Positions 8,452-16,119 of a stretch of 39,403 bases of DNA are shown here, piece after piece. Under the pieces are notes generated by a model, which saw only the letters and a program-made list of their open reading frames with translations, made no database searches and had not been told where the DNA came from. Position numbers and translations under genes: made by a program. Within the stretch, counting starts at the first letter, position 1. Each line of letters begins with the position of its first letter. This DNA comes from CAZIVO01 sp964542765 (GTDB lineage: Bacteria; Planctomycetota; UBA1135; UBA2386). Location: assembly GCA_964542765.1 (NCBI GenBank), contig CAZIVO010000024.1, positions 1-39,403 on the forward strand, read 5' to 3'.

Positions 8452-10214
8452 GAGGCAGACCCGTAGTTTGCCGTGCCGGCGATGGCCAGCACGATGAAGG
8501 CCACGGCGTAGATCTTGATCATCAGCGGCAGGATGAAGCGCAGCCAGCGCTGGTAGGGGATCTTGCCGAGCACGAGCATTCCCATCAGCAGGGCGTTGGT
8601 GGGCACGATCATGTTGGTGAAGCCGTCGCCGAACTGGTAGGCGAAGATCGCCGTTTCCTTGCCGACATTGGTCAATTCGGCGACCGGCGCCATGATCGGC
8701 ATGGTGACGTAGGCCTGGCCGCTGCCGGACGGGATCAGGAAGTTGCAGACGCTCTGCACGATCAGCATGCCGTCGGCGGCCAGTGCTGGCGAGTTCATCT
8801 GGTTGAGCAAGCCCGAGATGCTATCGATGATCGTGTGAATGATCTTGGCGTCGGTCAGTACCACTTCGATGGTGCGTGCAAAGCCGATCAGTAAGGCCGT
8901 TGTCGTCATCTCGGCGGCGCCGATGCAGAACTTCGTGCAGACCTCGTTGGGGGAGATCCGTGCGATGATCGCCGAGATCAGGGCGAGGCCGAGGAAGATG
9001 GCCGATAGTTCTGCCACGAACCAATCGCCTTCGGTCACCGCTGCGCCCACCACGAAACCCGCGATACCCAGAACGAAAGCCACCAGCACCAGAATTCGTC
9101 GACCGGTCAGTTTCTGGTCCTCGGCCATCGCGAAGCCTTTTGAATAGTCGAGATCCGCGACCAGGCTCTGCTGCGGGTCGGCGGTGATCTTGCGACAGTA
9201 GCGAAGGATGTGATGGACGCCGATGGCGATCATCACCGCCAGCAGGATCCAGCGCCAATGCATGCCGGTCGTGATCTCTGCTCCCGCTATTTTCTTCGCG
9301 ATGGCTACGGTGAATGGGTTCAGTGCTGCACAGCCGTAGCCGATGCCGGCACCGATGTAGACGATGCCCATGGCGACGACGGCGTCGAGTTTCAGCGCCA
9401 GGCACATGGCCACCAGGATCGGGATGAAGGGCATGTACTCCTCGGCCATACCGATGGTCGAGGAGCCGATCGCGAACAGGGTCACCATGCCGGCGACCAG
9501 CAGCAGGCGGTTGTGTCCGAAGCTGCGGATGGCTGCTCCGATCAGCGCGTCGATGGCGCCGGTTGCGCGGATGACCGCGATCACGCCACCGACGATGAAG
9601 ACGAAGAAGATGATGTCAGCCGCCTCCATCATTCCTTTGAGGATCTTCGAGACGAACGCGAAGTGATCTCGGGGAGGCACCTCGTCGGGCTCCAGGTAGC
9701 GGAACGAGCTCGCGATGATGGCCCTGTCCGGCTCGGTCCGGTATGAGCCTTCGGGCAGGGTGATCTCGTCGCCGTCGAGGGCGAAGGCTTCGCGCCCGTT
9801 CGCGAGGCTGGTCCGGGTGCCTGCAGGCAGGTCGATGACGTTGTCTTCGGGGATGTGAACGAGGCCGCCATCTGTGCCCACGAAGGTCCGCACCCCCGGC
9901 AACGTCAGGGGCTCTCCGTCGATGATGATCCGGCGGTCCTTGCCGAGTGCGATTTCCCTGCCGTCGCCCAGGCGCAGTCTGCAGCCGTCCGGCAGTTCGA
10001 TCCGCTGCCCGTCAGCGAGCAGGATGTGCCGCTCGTCGGCCAGCAGGAGCTTGCGCCCTGCTGGCAGCGCGATCGTGCGTTCTGTCGCCGACAGCGGTGT
10101 TTTCTTGCTCCCCTTCTCGTACTCGCCGGACGGGATCACGTAGGTGAGCAACTGGGCGATGATGATCATCCCGAAGATCAGCGCCAGCGAGTGCGGGAAG
10201 CGAGACGACTTCAT
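8448..10214 (-). CDS. YfcC / C4-dicarboxylate-carrier family membrane transporter with repeat insertion
   Basis: A 588-aa polytopic carrier of the YfcC family (related to DcuC and ArcD-like antiporters). Family marks include the first membrane helix ending TYVIPSGEYE (24-33), MMEAADIIFFVFIVGGVIAV (195-214), IGSSTIGMAEEYMPFIPI, YIGAGIGYGCAALNPFTVAI and, near the end, FLIPSGSGQAYVTMPIMAPV and FGDGFTNMIVPTNALLMG. Relatives are usually about 460-510 aa; this one is longer because the loop after helix 1 carries about 110 residues of octapeptide repeats (46-156). Substrate is likely a dicarboxylate, amino acid or peptide, but cannot be fixed from sequence. It is coupled to the downstream TPR lipoprotein. 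Confidence 0.88.
   Translation of the reverse strand: MKSSRFPHSLALIFGMIIIAQLLTYVIPSGEYEKGSKKTPLSATERTIALPAGRKLLLADERHILLADGQRIELPDGCRLRLGDGREIALGKDRRIIIDGEPLTLPGVRTFVGTDGGLVHIPEDNVIDLPAGTRTSLANGREAFALDGDEITLPEGSYRTEPDRAIIASSFRYLEPDEVPPRDHFAFVSKILKGMMEAADIIFFVFIVGGVIAVIRATGAIDALIGAAIRSFGHNRLLLVAGMVTLFAIGSSTIGMAEEYMPFIPILVAMCLALKLDAVVAMGIVYIGAGIGYGCAALNPFTVAIAKKIAGAEITTGMHWRWILLAVMIAIGVHHILRYCRKITADPQQSLVADLDYSKGFAMAEDQKLTGRRILVLVAFVLGIAGFVVGAAVTEGDWFVAELSAIFLGLALISAIIARISPNEVCTKFCIGAAEMTTTALLIGFARTIEVVLTDAKIIHTIIDSISGLLNQMNSPALAADGMLIVQSVCNFLIPSGSGQAYVTMPIMAPVAELTNVGKETAIFAYQFGDGFTNMIVPTNALLMGMLVLGKIPYQRWLRFILPLMIKIYAVAFIVLAIAGTANYGSAS
9747..10079 (-). repeat. Octapeptide-repeat region within the carrier gene
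   Basis: Residues 46-156 of the carrier read as consecutive 8-residue units: RTIALPAG, RKLLLADE, RHILLADG, QRIELPDG, CRLRLGDG, REIALGKD, RRIIIDGE, then a less regular stretch, then NVIDLPAG, TRTSLANG, REAFALDG, DEITLPEG. The rough consensus is polar-R-I/L-x-L-x-D-G. This alternation of beta strand and DG turn suggests a compact beta-repeat domain in the extracytoplasmic loop between the first two helices. Repeats are conserved at protein level more than at DNA level. Confidence 0.8.
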
Positions 10215-10373
10215 GGGTGCTAACGGTAGCGTTCGAGGCGTTGCGAATCAGCCCGGAGATTCTTGCGAGTAGTGGCGGGCGAGGGTTTCCCCCTTGCTCG
10301 GTGGTTGCCCGTGGGGTGCGGGGCTGACCCTCTACCTTGTTGGAGTGGGTTGGGAGTGGCGGGTAGCCTCTCT

Positions 10374-10395
10374 TGCCCGCACGTGGTGCGGGGCA
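10374..10395. other. Hairpin in the noncoding gap
   Basis: TGCCCGCAC and GTGCGGGGCA flank a short loop, forming a GC-rich stem with one bulged base. It lies in the 629-bp stretch 10215-10843, which has no convincing protein gene. No T-run follows on either side, so it is not a classical terminator. Confidence 0.4.
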
Positions 10396-10564
10396 GATGG
10401 CGAGGATGTATTTGCGGACTCGGCAGCTTCTGTCGATGATTTTTTATGCGGCTGTTCGCCCATGGCATCGGCGGGAAGGGCCAAAGCCGTGATGGTGGAT
10501 CAATCTTTGGTGGGTAGTTGGCCGATAGATAGGTGTGCAGGGTGGCTTCGGCTGCCTTGTCAAC

Positions 10565-10641
10565 TCGCGGTTGCGCTGCCTTGGGGGGCGTCGCCCGCGA
10601 ACTGAATGCGAAGGTTGTGCGGGAGACAATAGGCCTTCGCA
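10565..10641 (+). other. Two adjacent hairpins, possible structured RNA or leader
   Basis: The first hairpin pairs TCGCGG (10565-10570) with CCGCGA (10595-10600). The second pairs TGCGAAGG (10607-10614) with CCTTCGCA (10634-10641), and has an inner TTGT/ACAA helix around a 7-base loop. They lie about 200 bp upstream of the TPR lipoprotein gene. An open frame in the lipoprotein's own phase runs through this stretch, but its residues do not look coding. They may be part of a long 5' leader or a small RNA; no known RNA family was recognised. Confidence 0.35.
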
Positions 10642-10843
10642 GCTCGTTGGAGTGGCACGGGGAGCTGCTCCTAGGAGTCAGTCGCTGCGTATGCAGGCTT
10701 GGGGAAGCTTCGCGCAGCCGGGCACCCGCGGTGAACTCGCGCCACCGTGGGAAAGCCTTGTACTCGATCGTGATGCGATGACCGGATCGAAGAACCTTGT
10801 CCGGACAGGCGACAAGCCTCGGTGGCTCCCGTATGAGAAGGGC

Positions 10844-13117
10844 ATGCGTGCGGGGTATCTCTTGCTTGGACTATCGCTGATGGGCTGCGTTCTCAATCGC
10901 GTAGCTTCGCCCCCGGCGCATTTTGTGGATGCTCCTACCGGCCAGAGCAGCATTGATCGTTCCGTACGCGAGGCTAGAAGGTTGCGCGAGCGTGGGGACG
11001 CCCGGGCCGCTCTCGTTGCCGTGGAGGCGGCGCTCGAGCAGGATTCCGACCACATCGATGGGAACCGATTGCGTCAGGACCTTCTGCGCCAACGCGGTCG
11101 ATTGGGTTTGCTGTTGTGCGAGAGCAAGCAGCGGCTCGCGGCCCGGCCGGATGATGGGATCGCACATTATCTTCATGGTCGAGTGACGTCGTTTGCCGCC
11201 GACAAGAAAGCGATGTTTGAGCGGGCCACGGAACTCTTGCCGGATTCTTTCTGGGGTTGGCTCGGCCTGGCTTTTTCCCTGCGCGCGAATGATCCAGAGG
11301 GCGCGATCAAGATCTATCGTGAGCTCTATTCTGCGACGTCGCATCATCCCCTGCCATCCATCGCACTGGCGTCCTCGATGCAGTCCGTCGGGCAATTCGA
11401 TCAGGCCATAGAGATTTATGATCGTTTGCGTCAACACCCCCTCGCTGACGGGATCGGCGAGCTTGGTCTGGCAAGGGCCTTGCTGTCGCTCGACAAGCTG
11501 GATGATGTGTGGGACCCCTTGACGAAGGCGATCGAGCTTCGCCCCTTCGATCCAGGAGTGCACAGTCTGGTGCAGAGTCTGCTTGCTCAGGGCTTATCGG
11601 ATGATCGTCGGCATCAGATGCTGAATGCGCTCGAGCGGTCGCCGAGCAGGGCTGCGCAGTTTGGGCGGGGTGGTGGGGCAGCGGTACTGGCGAACCTCTA
11701 CTTGCGTTCCGGAGATGCTTTTGCAGCTCGCAGCGTGCTCGAAGACGCGGGCGTTAGGCAACTTCGCCAGCCGTCTGTGCGCAGACTGTGGAACCGGGTT
11801 TTACTCGCGACCGGTGACCTTGCGGGCTTCCTGCGGAGTCTGCGCGAGTTTTTCCCTCCATCCTTGCTCGCCGATGAGACCAATGAGGTTCGTGGACTCT
11901 GGATCACCTTGCTCGAAGGGCCGTGGGTGGAACTGGAAGATCCTCTGTCCGCGTTGCCACAAGCCACGCAGCTGATCGAAGCTCTGATGTACGCTGGCCT
12001 GATTGAAGAGGCCGTGATTGTCGGGTCAATGGCATGGTCCCGCTATCCCCATGGCAGTCGTGAGAACATCCAACGTTTGCGCGCTGTGATCGGTGAGGCT
12101 CGTCGAGAGTTGGTGTTCGAGCGCTCGGTGCGCAGACTTGTTTACCGGGGATACGAACGAGCAGGGCAGGGGGTGAGCCTCGATGGTTTGCTGACCGAAC
12201 TGAGCAGGCTCTCGCTGCACGTGCTCGGTAGAGATGTTGTGGGTGAACCCGAGAAGTTTCATCTGCCGGTGATCGGAGATCTGGTGAATCCCTTTTCGCC
12301 AGGATTGGGTCAGCATTTCGCCAGGTACAACAAGCATTTGGTCTTGGGGCAGCGCAGCGGAGGCTTCGTCGAAGGGATGTTGTTGACGCGCTTGTCGGTT
12401 CGCGTGCTTCCCCCGGTTGTAGAACTGCCTTTGCCATCTCCTTGCCGGGAGGTGATCGGCGAGAGTCGTACGATTCAGCCTTTTTCAGGCATACACGGAG
12501 GGGATCTGGCCGGGGTTGCCCTGATCAATCACTACATCATCGATATGGACTCCGTTCGTGACTGGGCCAATGATCTTCTCGGCCGACGAGAGGTTGCGCG
12601 CGAGGATGGCGAAGTTTTGCTGGCTGATCCTCTGCCCGAGATCGAGAGCCCTCTTGCGCCTGTCGATGCTGTTTGGCGACTCACTTTGCTGTCTCCTGTG
12701 GGGGACAGCCAGCTCCAGGATGCGGTTCTCGACATGATCCGTTGGCACGAACGGGCCCATCTTGTCGACTTCTTCCATTTTCTGCCGCTCGAGCAGAATC
12801 TCTGGCGTGTGGCTGGTCTGTTGCTCCGGCATGGATTTCGATCATCTTCGATCGAGGCGGAACTTGAAGCCCGTGCCGAAACGGCAGCCCTGGCAATGAG
12901 CCCCCATACCAGCTTGGTGATGGCCCATCTCGCAGGTTTCTTGGGGGTGGAGGCGGGCGATTCGCCCCACGCGGTGGGTTTCGGTCGTCTCGTTCGGAGG
13001 CTGCAGGAGAGGGCCAAGGTCATGGGGATCAGTGAATTTCGGGCCAGCCGTTGGCATCTGATGGAGCCTGAGATGGCCAGGGAGATCGGCCGTGGCCTGC
13101 TGGGCGAACTATGGTGA
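10844..13117 (+). CDS. TPR lipoprotein with C-terminal HExxH zincin-like domain
   Basis: A 757-aa predicted lipoprotein: MRAGYLLLGLSLMGC puts the lipobox cysteine at 15. The frame is open back to 10535, and an ATG at 10778 is possible; 10844 gives a compact lipoprotein signal and is preferred. Residues about 40-480 are helical TPR-like repeats (for example RLRERGDARAALVAVEAALE and GQFDQAIEIYDRLRQHPLAD). The C-terminal part holds RWHERAHLVDFF with a HExxH motif at 635-639, followed about 35 residues later by IEAELEARAE, a plausible glutamate ligand helix. Together they suggest a zinc metallopeptidase-like fold, though activity is unproven. It sits upstream of two other exported proteins of unknown function. 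Confidence 0.75.
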   Translation: MRAGYLLLGLSLMGCVLNRVASPPAHFVDAPTGQSSIDRSVREARRLRERGDARAALVAVEAALEQDSDHIDGNRLRQDLLRQRGRLGLLLCESKQRLAARPDDGIAHYLHGRVTSFAADKKAMFERATELLPDSFWGWLGLAFSLRANDPEGAIKIYRELYSATSHHPLPSIALASSMQSVGQFDQAIEIYDRLRQHPLADGIGELGLARALLSLDKLDDVWDPLTKAIELRPFDPGVHSLVQSLLAQGLSDDRRHQMLNALERSPSRAAQFGRGGGAAVLANLYLRSGDAFAARSVLEDAGVRQLRQPSVRRLWNRVLLATGDLAGFLRSLREFFPPSLLADETNEVRGLWITLLEGPWVELEDPLSALPQATQLIEALMYAGLIEEAVIVGSMAWSRYPHGSRENIQRLRAVIGEARRELVFERSVRRLVYRGYERAGQGVSLDGLLTELSRLSLHVLGRDVVGEPEKFHLPVIGDLVNPFSPGLGQHFARYNKHLVLGQRSGGFVEGMLLTRLSVRVLPPVVELPLPSPCREVIGESRTIQPFSGIHGGDLAGVALINHYIIDMDSVRDWANDLLGRREVAREDGEVLLADPLPEIESPLAPVDAVWRLTLLSPVGDSQLQDAVLDMIRWHERAHLVDFFHFLPLEQNLWRVAGLLLRHGFRSSSIEAELEARAETAALAMSPHTSLVMAHLAGFLGVEAGDSPHAVGFGRLVRRLQERAKVMGISEFRASRWHLMEPEMAREIGRGLLGELW

Positions 13118-13206
13118 TTTGCCGTGGAAAGGTAAAAGCCCGTTACCAGGGAGCCATGAGGGCTTGCGAACGATTAGAATCCTGGCGCTGGAATGGTTTT
13201 TGCTCT

Positions 13207-13239
13207 CATCAATTCCGGGTATGTCCCCGGGGATTGATG
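13207..13239 (+). other. Stem-loop between TPR lipoprotein and secreted protein
   Basis: CATCAAT (13207-13213) pairs with ATTGATG (13233-13239), enclosing a CCGGG/CCCGG inner helix and a short loop. It is 62 bp before the next start codon. No T-run follows, so it is more likely a 5'-leader structure than an intrinsic terminator, although a role in ending the upstream transcript is possible. Confidence 0.45.
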
Positions 13240-13301
13240 CGGTGCCGGAGAGATAGACCTTTCTTGCTCCATCCCGCAACGCCAACAAATGAGGAGTAGA
13301 C

Positions 13302-14117
13302 ATGGCAGCCCTTCGACATGGTGTGGTTTCACTGTTACTGGCGACGATCACGGCTGGCTTGACATGCCAGAAGGATGTGGCCGCAGAGAGAGCTTTTGAT
13401 GTCAAGGAGGCACTGAAGCAGTTCAAGGATGCTGTCAACGATCGCAAGGCGACCAAAGATCAGGAAGCGATCGGCATCATCGATAGCTTCTTGATGGAGA
13501 AGGGGTATGCCACCTTCGCCAAGAAGGAGCAGAGCGATGTCCGCAAGGCCCTCTCCAGTGCACTGACGTCGACGAGGGTTCGCCGAGAGCCGGAGCAGAA
13601 GGGTGTATTCGTTGCTGCTGCGGTCGCTCTGGGGACGATGGGCAAGGATGGCGCGAAGGAGTTGGTCAAGGCTTACAAGGCGACCAAGTTCAAGAAGAAG
13701 GAATGGGTCAGTATGCGGGCTGTCATCCTCAAGCAGGTGGGCAAGACCAAGGATGTAACGCAGAGCAAGTTCTTGCTCGATGAAGCGACGCGTGCCCCCG
13801 AGGACCCGATCATGGTCGCTGCCGGGGAGGCTCTCGGTGGATACCAAGGCGAACCGCAGAAGATTCGCAAAGACCTCGCCAAGAAGTTGATTGTCAAGTA
13901 CGGCCAGGTCTATGGCAACGCACACGCCAATCTCGATCCTGCCGATCCGGTGCGCCAGCGTTTCATGCAGACCTTGGCAGCCATTGCCAGCCCCTGGAAT
14001 ACGACGTTGGGGCGGCTCACGAGCCAGGATTATCGTACGGCTCCAGAGTGGCAAAAATACTGGAACAAGAACAAGAGCAAGAACTGGGACAAGGATCGCC
14101 CCAAGGTTTCTCGGTAG
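13302..14117 (+). CDS. Secreted helical-repeat protein of unknown function
   Basis: A 271-aa protein with an N-terminal export signal (MAALRHGVVSLLLATITAGL) and probable cleavage near VAAERA; the Cys at 22 is not in a standard lipobox. The start has a strong Shine-Dalgarno (GAGGAG). The mature part is lysine-rich and built of helices with HEAT-like spacing (KGVFVAAAVALGTMGKDGAK, KKEWVSMRAVILKQVGKTKD, DPIMVAAGEALGGYQGE). It ends with a Trp/Lys-rich tail (EWQKYWNKNKSKNWDKD) of the kind seen in Planctomycetes HEAT proteins. No enzymatic motif is visible. Confidence 0.8.
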   Translation: MAALRHGVVSLLLATITAGLTCQKDVAAERAFDVKEALKQFKDAVNDRKATKDQEAIGIIDSFLMEKGYATFAKKEQSDVRKALSSALTSTRVRREPEQKGVFVAAAVALGTMGKDGAKELVKAYKATKFKKKEWVSMRAVILKQVGKTKDVTQSKFLLDEATRAPEDPIMVAAGEALGGYQGEPQKIRKDLAKKLIVKYGQVYGNAHANLDPADPVRQRFMQTLAAIASPWNTTLGRLTSQDYRTAPEWQKYWNKNKSKNWDKDRPKVSR

Positions 14118-14183
14118 GAATTCCGCGAAAGCTCGTTTGATCGGAAAGAAACTTTCGACGAGTTTCGTCCATACTGGATAGCC

Positions 14184-15194
14184 ATGTCCGTTGCCTTGCT
14201 GGTCCGTGGCCTGTTGCTGCTCGCTGCGGCCGGAGCCGTTACCGTGACGGTTTCCGAGTGCCGTCGGGGTCGTGTTAACGAAGTTCGGTTGGAGAGGCGT
14301 TTGGGTGCGCTGGAGGCTGAGTTGGCGGTGGCGTTGCAGCGTGAGCAAGGGATGAGAGAGCTCGTGGAGGCGCGGCTAGGCCAGCGCCAAGAAGATCGGC
14401 TGGTCCGCGAGCAGGAGGCGAGCGGCAGCCCCAAGCCGATGCCTGAAGGCGTCCGGCGCACGCTGGTATCGCTCAATGAGGCGCTCCGTCGGGATGGTCA
14501 TTCCGGCGCCCGCTTCATCCACGCACGAGCCATCGAAGAGAAGGTGTTGCGTGGGGTTGAATTCATCGATCATGACTCGAAGACGCTCGTGACCTCTATT
14601 TATCTCGCTGATCGTGTCAGCTTTCATCTCGATCGTATGACTGCAATGCTCACGATAAGGCTGTCGGAGGGCTGTAGCTATTGTTCGGGAGAGCGACAGG
14701 ACTTGCCCGAGGTAGGACATTCCATCAGCCTTGCCGGAGTCGATGGGCCGATCTGGGAGCGTAGCGTCCCGCAGTTATTGCAGGTCCAAGGTGTGTATCC
14801 CGAGGGTAAGCCGAAAATTCCGGCTACCCAGTTGATGGATCGAGCGACGGCGGCCAGTTGGGCGGAGCGACTCAATCGATTGCTGGATGCTGCGCAGACA
14901 TCGATGCGTTACCGCATTGAAAACCTTGGAGGGATCGAGAGCGGGATTTTTCGTGATGTGGTGGTTCTGGGATACAAGTCGGGTAAGACGCTTGGATCGT
15001 CATTCGAGGTGGCGCGCTTGCAAGTGCAGATCGATCGGAAATCCGAGACTGTCGAATTGTTGTTCGAAGATGGCTTGCTGCGCCACAGTGGGGGGCAGAC
15101 TCGGATCTCGGAAGAGGGCTATCGGCTGCTTCTGCCGCAGGTCACCGTTGATGATGCGATGGAATGGATGCTGGGCATGGTGAAGAAAAGGTGA
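14184..15194 (+). CDS. Membrane-anchored coiled-coil protein of unknown function
   Basis: A 336-aa protein with one N-terminal membrane segment or uncleaved signal (about 5-23). An Arg/Glu/Leu-rich coiled coil follows (about 28-80, RLERRLGALEAELAVALQRE). The remaining 240 residues are predicted soluble and mixed, with a CSYC pair near 163-166 (LSEGCSYCSGE) that could be a disulfide or metal site. I recognise no family. The ATG has no good Shine-Dalgarno. Its stop overlaps the GTG start of the prenyl synthase by GTGA, so the two are translated together, although no link to isoprenoid synthesis is evident. Confidence 0.75.
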   Translation: MSVALLVRGLLLLAAAGAVTVTVSECRRGRVNEVRLERRLGALEAELAVALQREQGMRELVEARLGQRQEDRLVREQEASGSPKPMPEGVRRTLVSLNEALRRDGHSGARFIHARAIEEKVLRGVEFIDHDSKTLVTSIYLADRVSFHLDRMTAMLTIRLSEGCSYCSGERQDLPEVGHSISLAGVDGPIWERSVPQLLQVQGVYPEGKPKIPATQLMDRATAASWAERLNRLLDAAQTSMRYRIENLGGIESGIFRDVVVLGYKSGKTLGSSFEVARLQVQIDRKSETVELLFEDGLLRHSGGQTRISEEGYRLLLPQVTVDDAMEWMLGMVKKR

Positions 15195-16114
15195 ATGGAG
15201 TGTCTCGTTCTGGAGAACTATTCAAACGGTTTTCCGAGAGGTTTGGCCCTCGAGTAGAAGAGACGCTCCAAGCCTTGCTACCTGATGCAGCAAAGGAACC
15301 CAGCAACCTTCATCAGGCGATGCGGCATGCGATGTTCCCTGGTGGCAAGCGTTTGCGCCCCTTGCTGTCGTTGCTGGGTTGTGAGGTGACAGGTGGAGAT
15401 CTGGAGGCAGCGATCCTGCCGGCGGTCGGTCTCGAGTGTTTGCATACCTACTCCTTGATCCATGACGATTTGCCTTGCATGGACGATGATGATCTACGCC
15501 GCGGCCGTTTGACCGTGCACCGGGCCTTCGACGAGGCCACGGCTGTGCTGGCCGGGGATGCGTTGCAGGCCCTGGCGTTCGAGGCTGTCTCTGGAGCGGG
15601 TCCGGCTGCCGTCGAGGCTCTGGCGCGAGCTGCGGGTAGCCAGGGGATGGTCGCCGGGCAGGCTGGCGACATGGAAGCTGCTGGGCTCGGGCCTGGTGAT
15701 CTGCCCTTTGACCGGGTTCGATGGATCCATGATCGCAAGACCGGCGCTCTGATCTCGGCATCCCTGGAAATTGGTGTCCTCGCAGGCGGTGCCCCCGTGA
15801 AATCCATTGATGCAATCAGGGAGTTCGGCTGCCTTGTTGGCCGAGCCTTTCAGATCGCTGACGATTGTCTCGATCTCACGGGTGAAACAGGGCAGCTGGG
15901 CAAGCAGCCAGGCCAGGATGAGGCTGCCGGAAAGCTCACTTATCCCGCTGTGATGGGATTGCAGGAGAGTTTGATCGAAGCGCAGAGACTCGCTGGGGAG
16001 GCTGCTTTGCTTGCGCCGAGCATTTGTTGTCGGCAGTCGGGCGAGTCGGGGCTGGACCCAGGGGTTGCGCTCTTGCAAGATGTCGCACAGTTCACTGTTT
16101 CTCGGAAGACCTGA
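15191..16114 (+). CDS. ispA: Farnesyl/geranylgeranyl diphosphate synthase (polyprenyl synthetase)
   Basis: A 307-aa short-chain prenyl transferase that condenses isopentenyl diphosphate with allylic diphosphates. The first aspartate-rich motif is HDDLPCMDDDDLRRGR (starting at 91, the DDxxxxD form typical of bacterial IspA) and the second is QIADDCLDLTG near 227. FPGGKRLRPLL, with the diphosphate-binding basic residues, precedes them. The GTG at 15191 overlaps the upstream stop; a GTG 9 bp later is an alternative. Product chain length (C15 or C20) cannot be set by eye. It is followed 5 bp later by dxs, the usual ispA-dxs pairing. Confidence 0.92.
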   Translation: MNGVSRSGELFKRFSERFGPRVEETLQALLPDAAKEPSNLHQAMRHAMFPGGKRLRPLLSLLGCEVTGGDLEAAILPAVGLECLHTYSLIHDDLPCMDDDDLRRGRLTVHRAFDEATAVLAGDALQALAFEAVSGAGPAAVEALARAAGSQGMVAGQAGDMEAAGLGPGDLPFDRVRWIHDRKTGALISASLEIGVLAGGAPVKSIDAIREFGCLVGRAFQIADDCLDLTGETGQLGKQPGQDEAAGKLTYPAVMGLQESLIEAQRLAGEAALLAPSICCRQSGESGLDPGVALLQDVAQFTVSRKT

Positions 16115-16119
16115 TCACC

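Noticed and set aside
10294..10605. 103-aa plus-strand frame in the noncoding gap
   Set aside because: It has no ribosome site, an odd Trp/Gly/Cys-rich composition and overlaps hairpins; treated as noncoding.
13335..14348. 337-aa minus-strand frame
   Set aside because: It is antisense to two plus-strand genes, the first of which has a signal peptide and a strong ribosome site; composition looks like a codon shadow.
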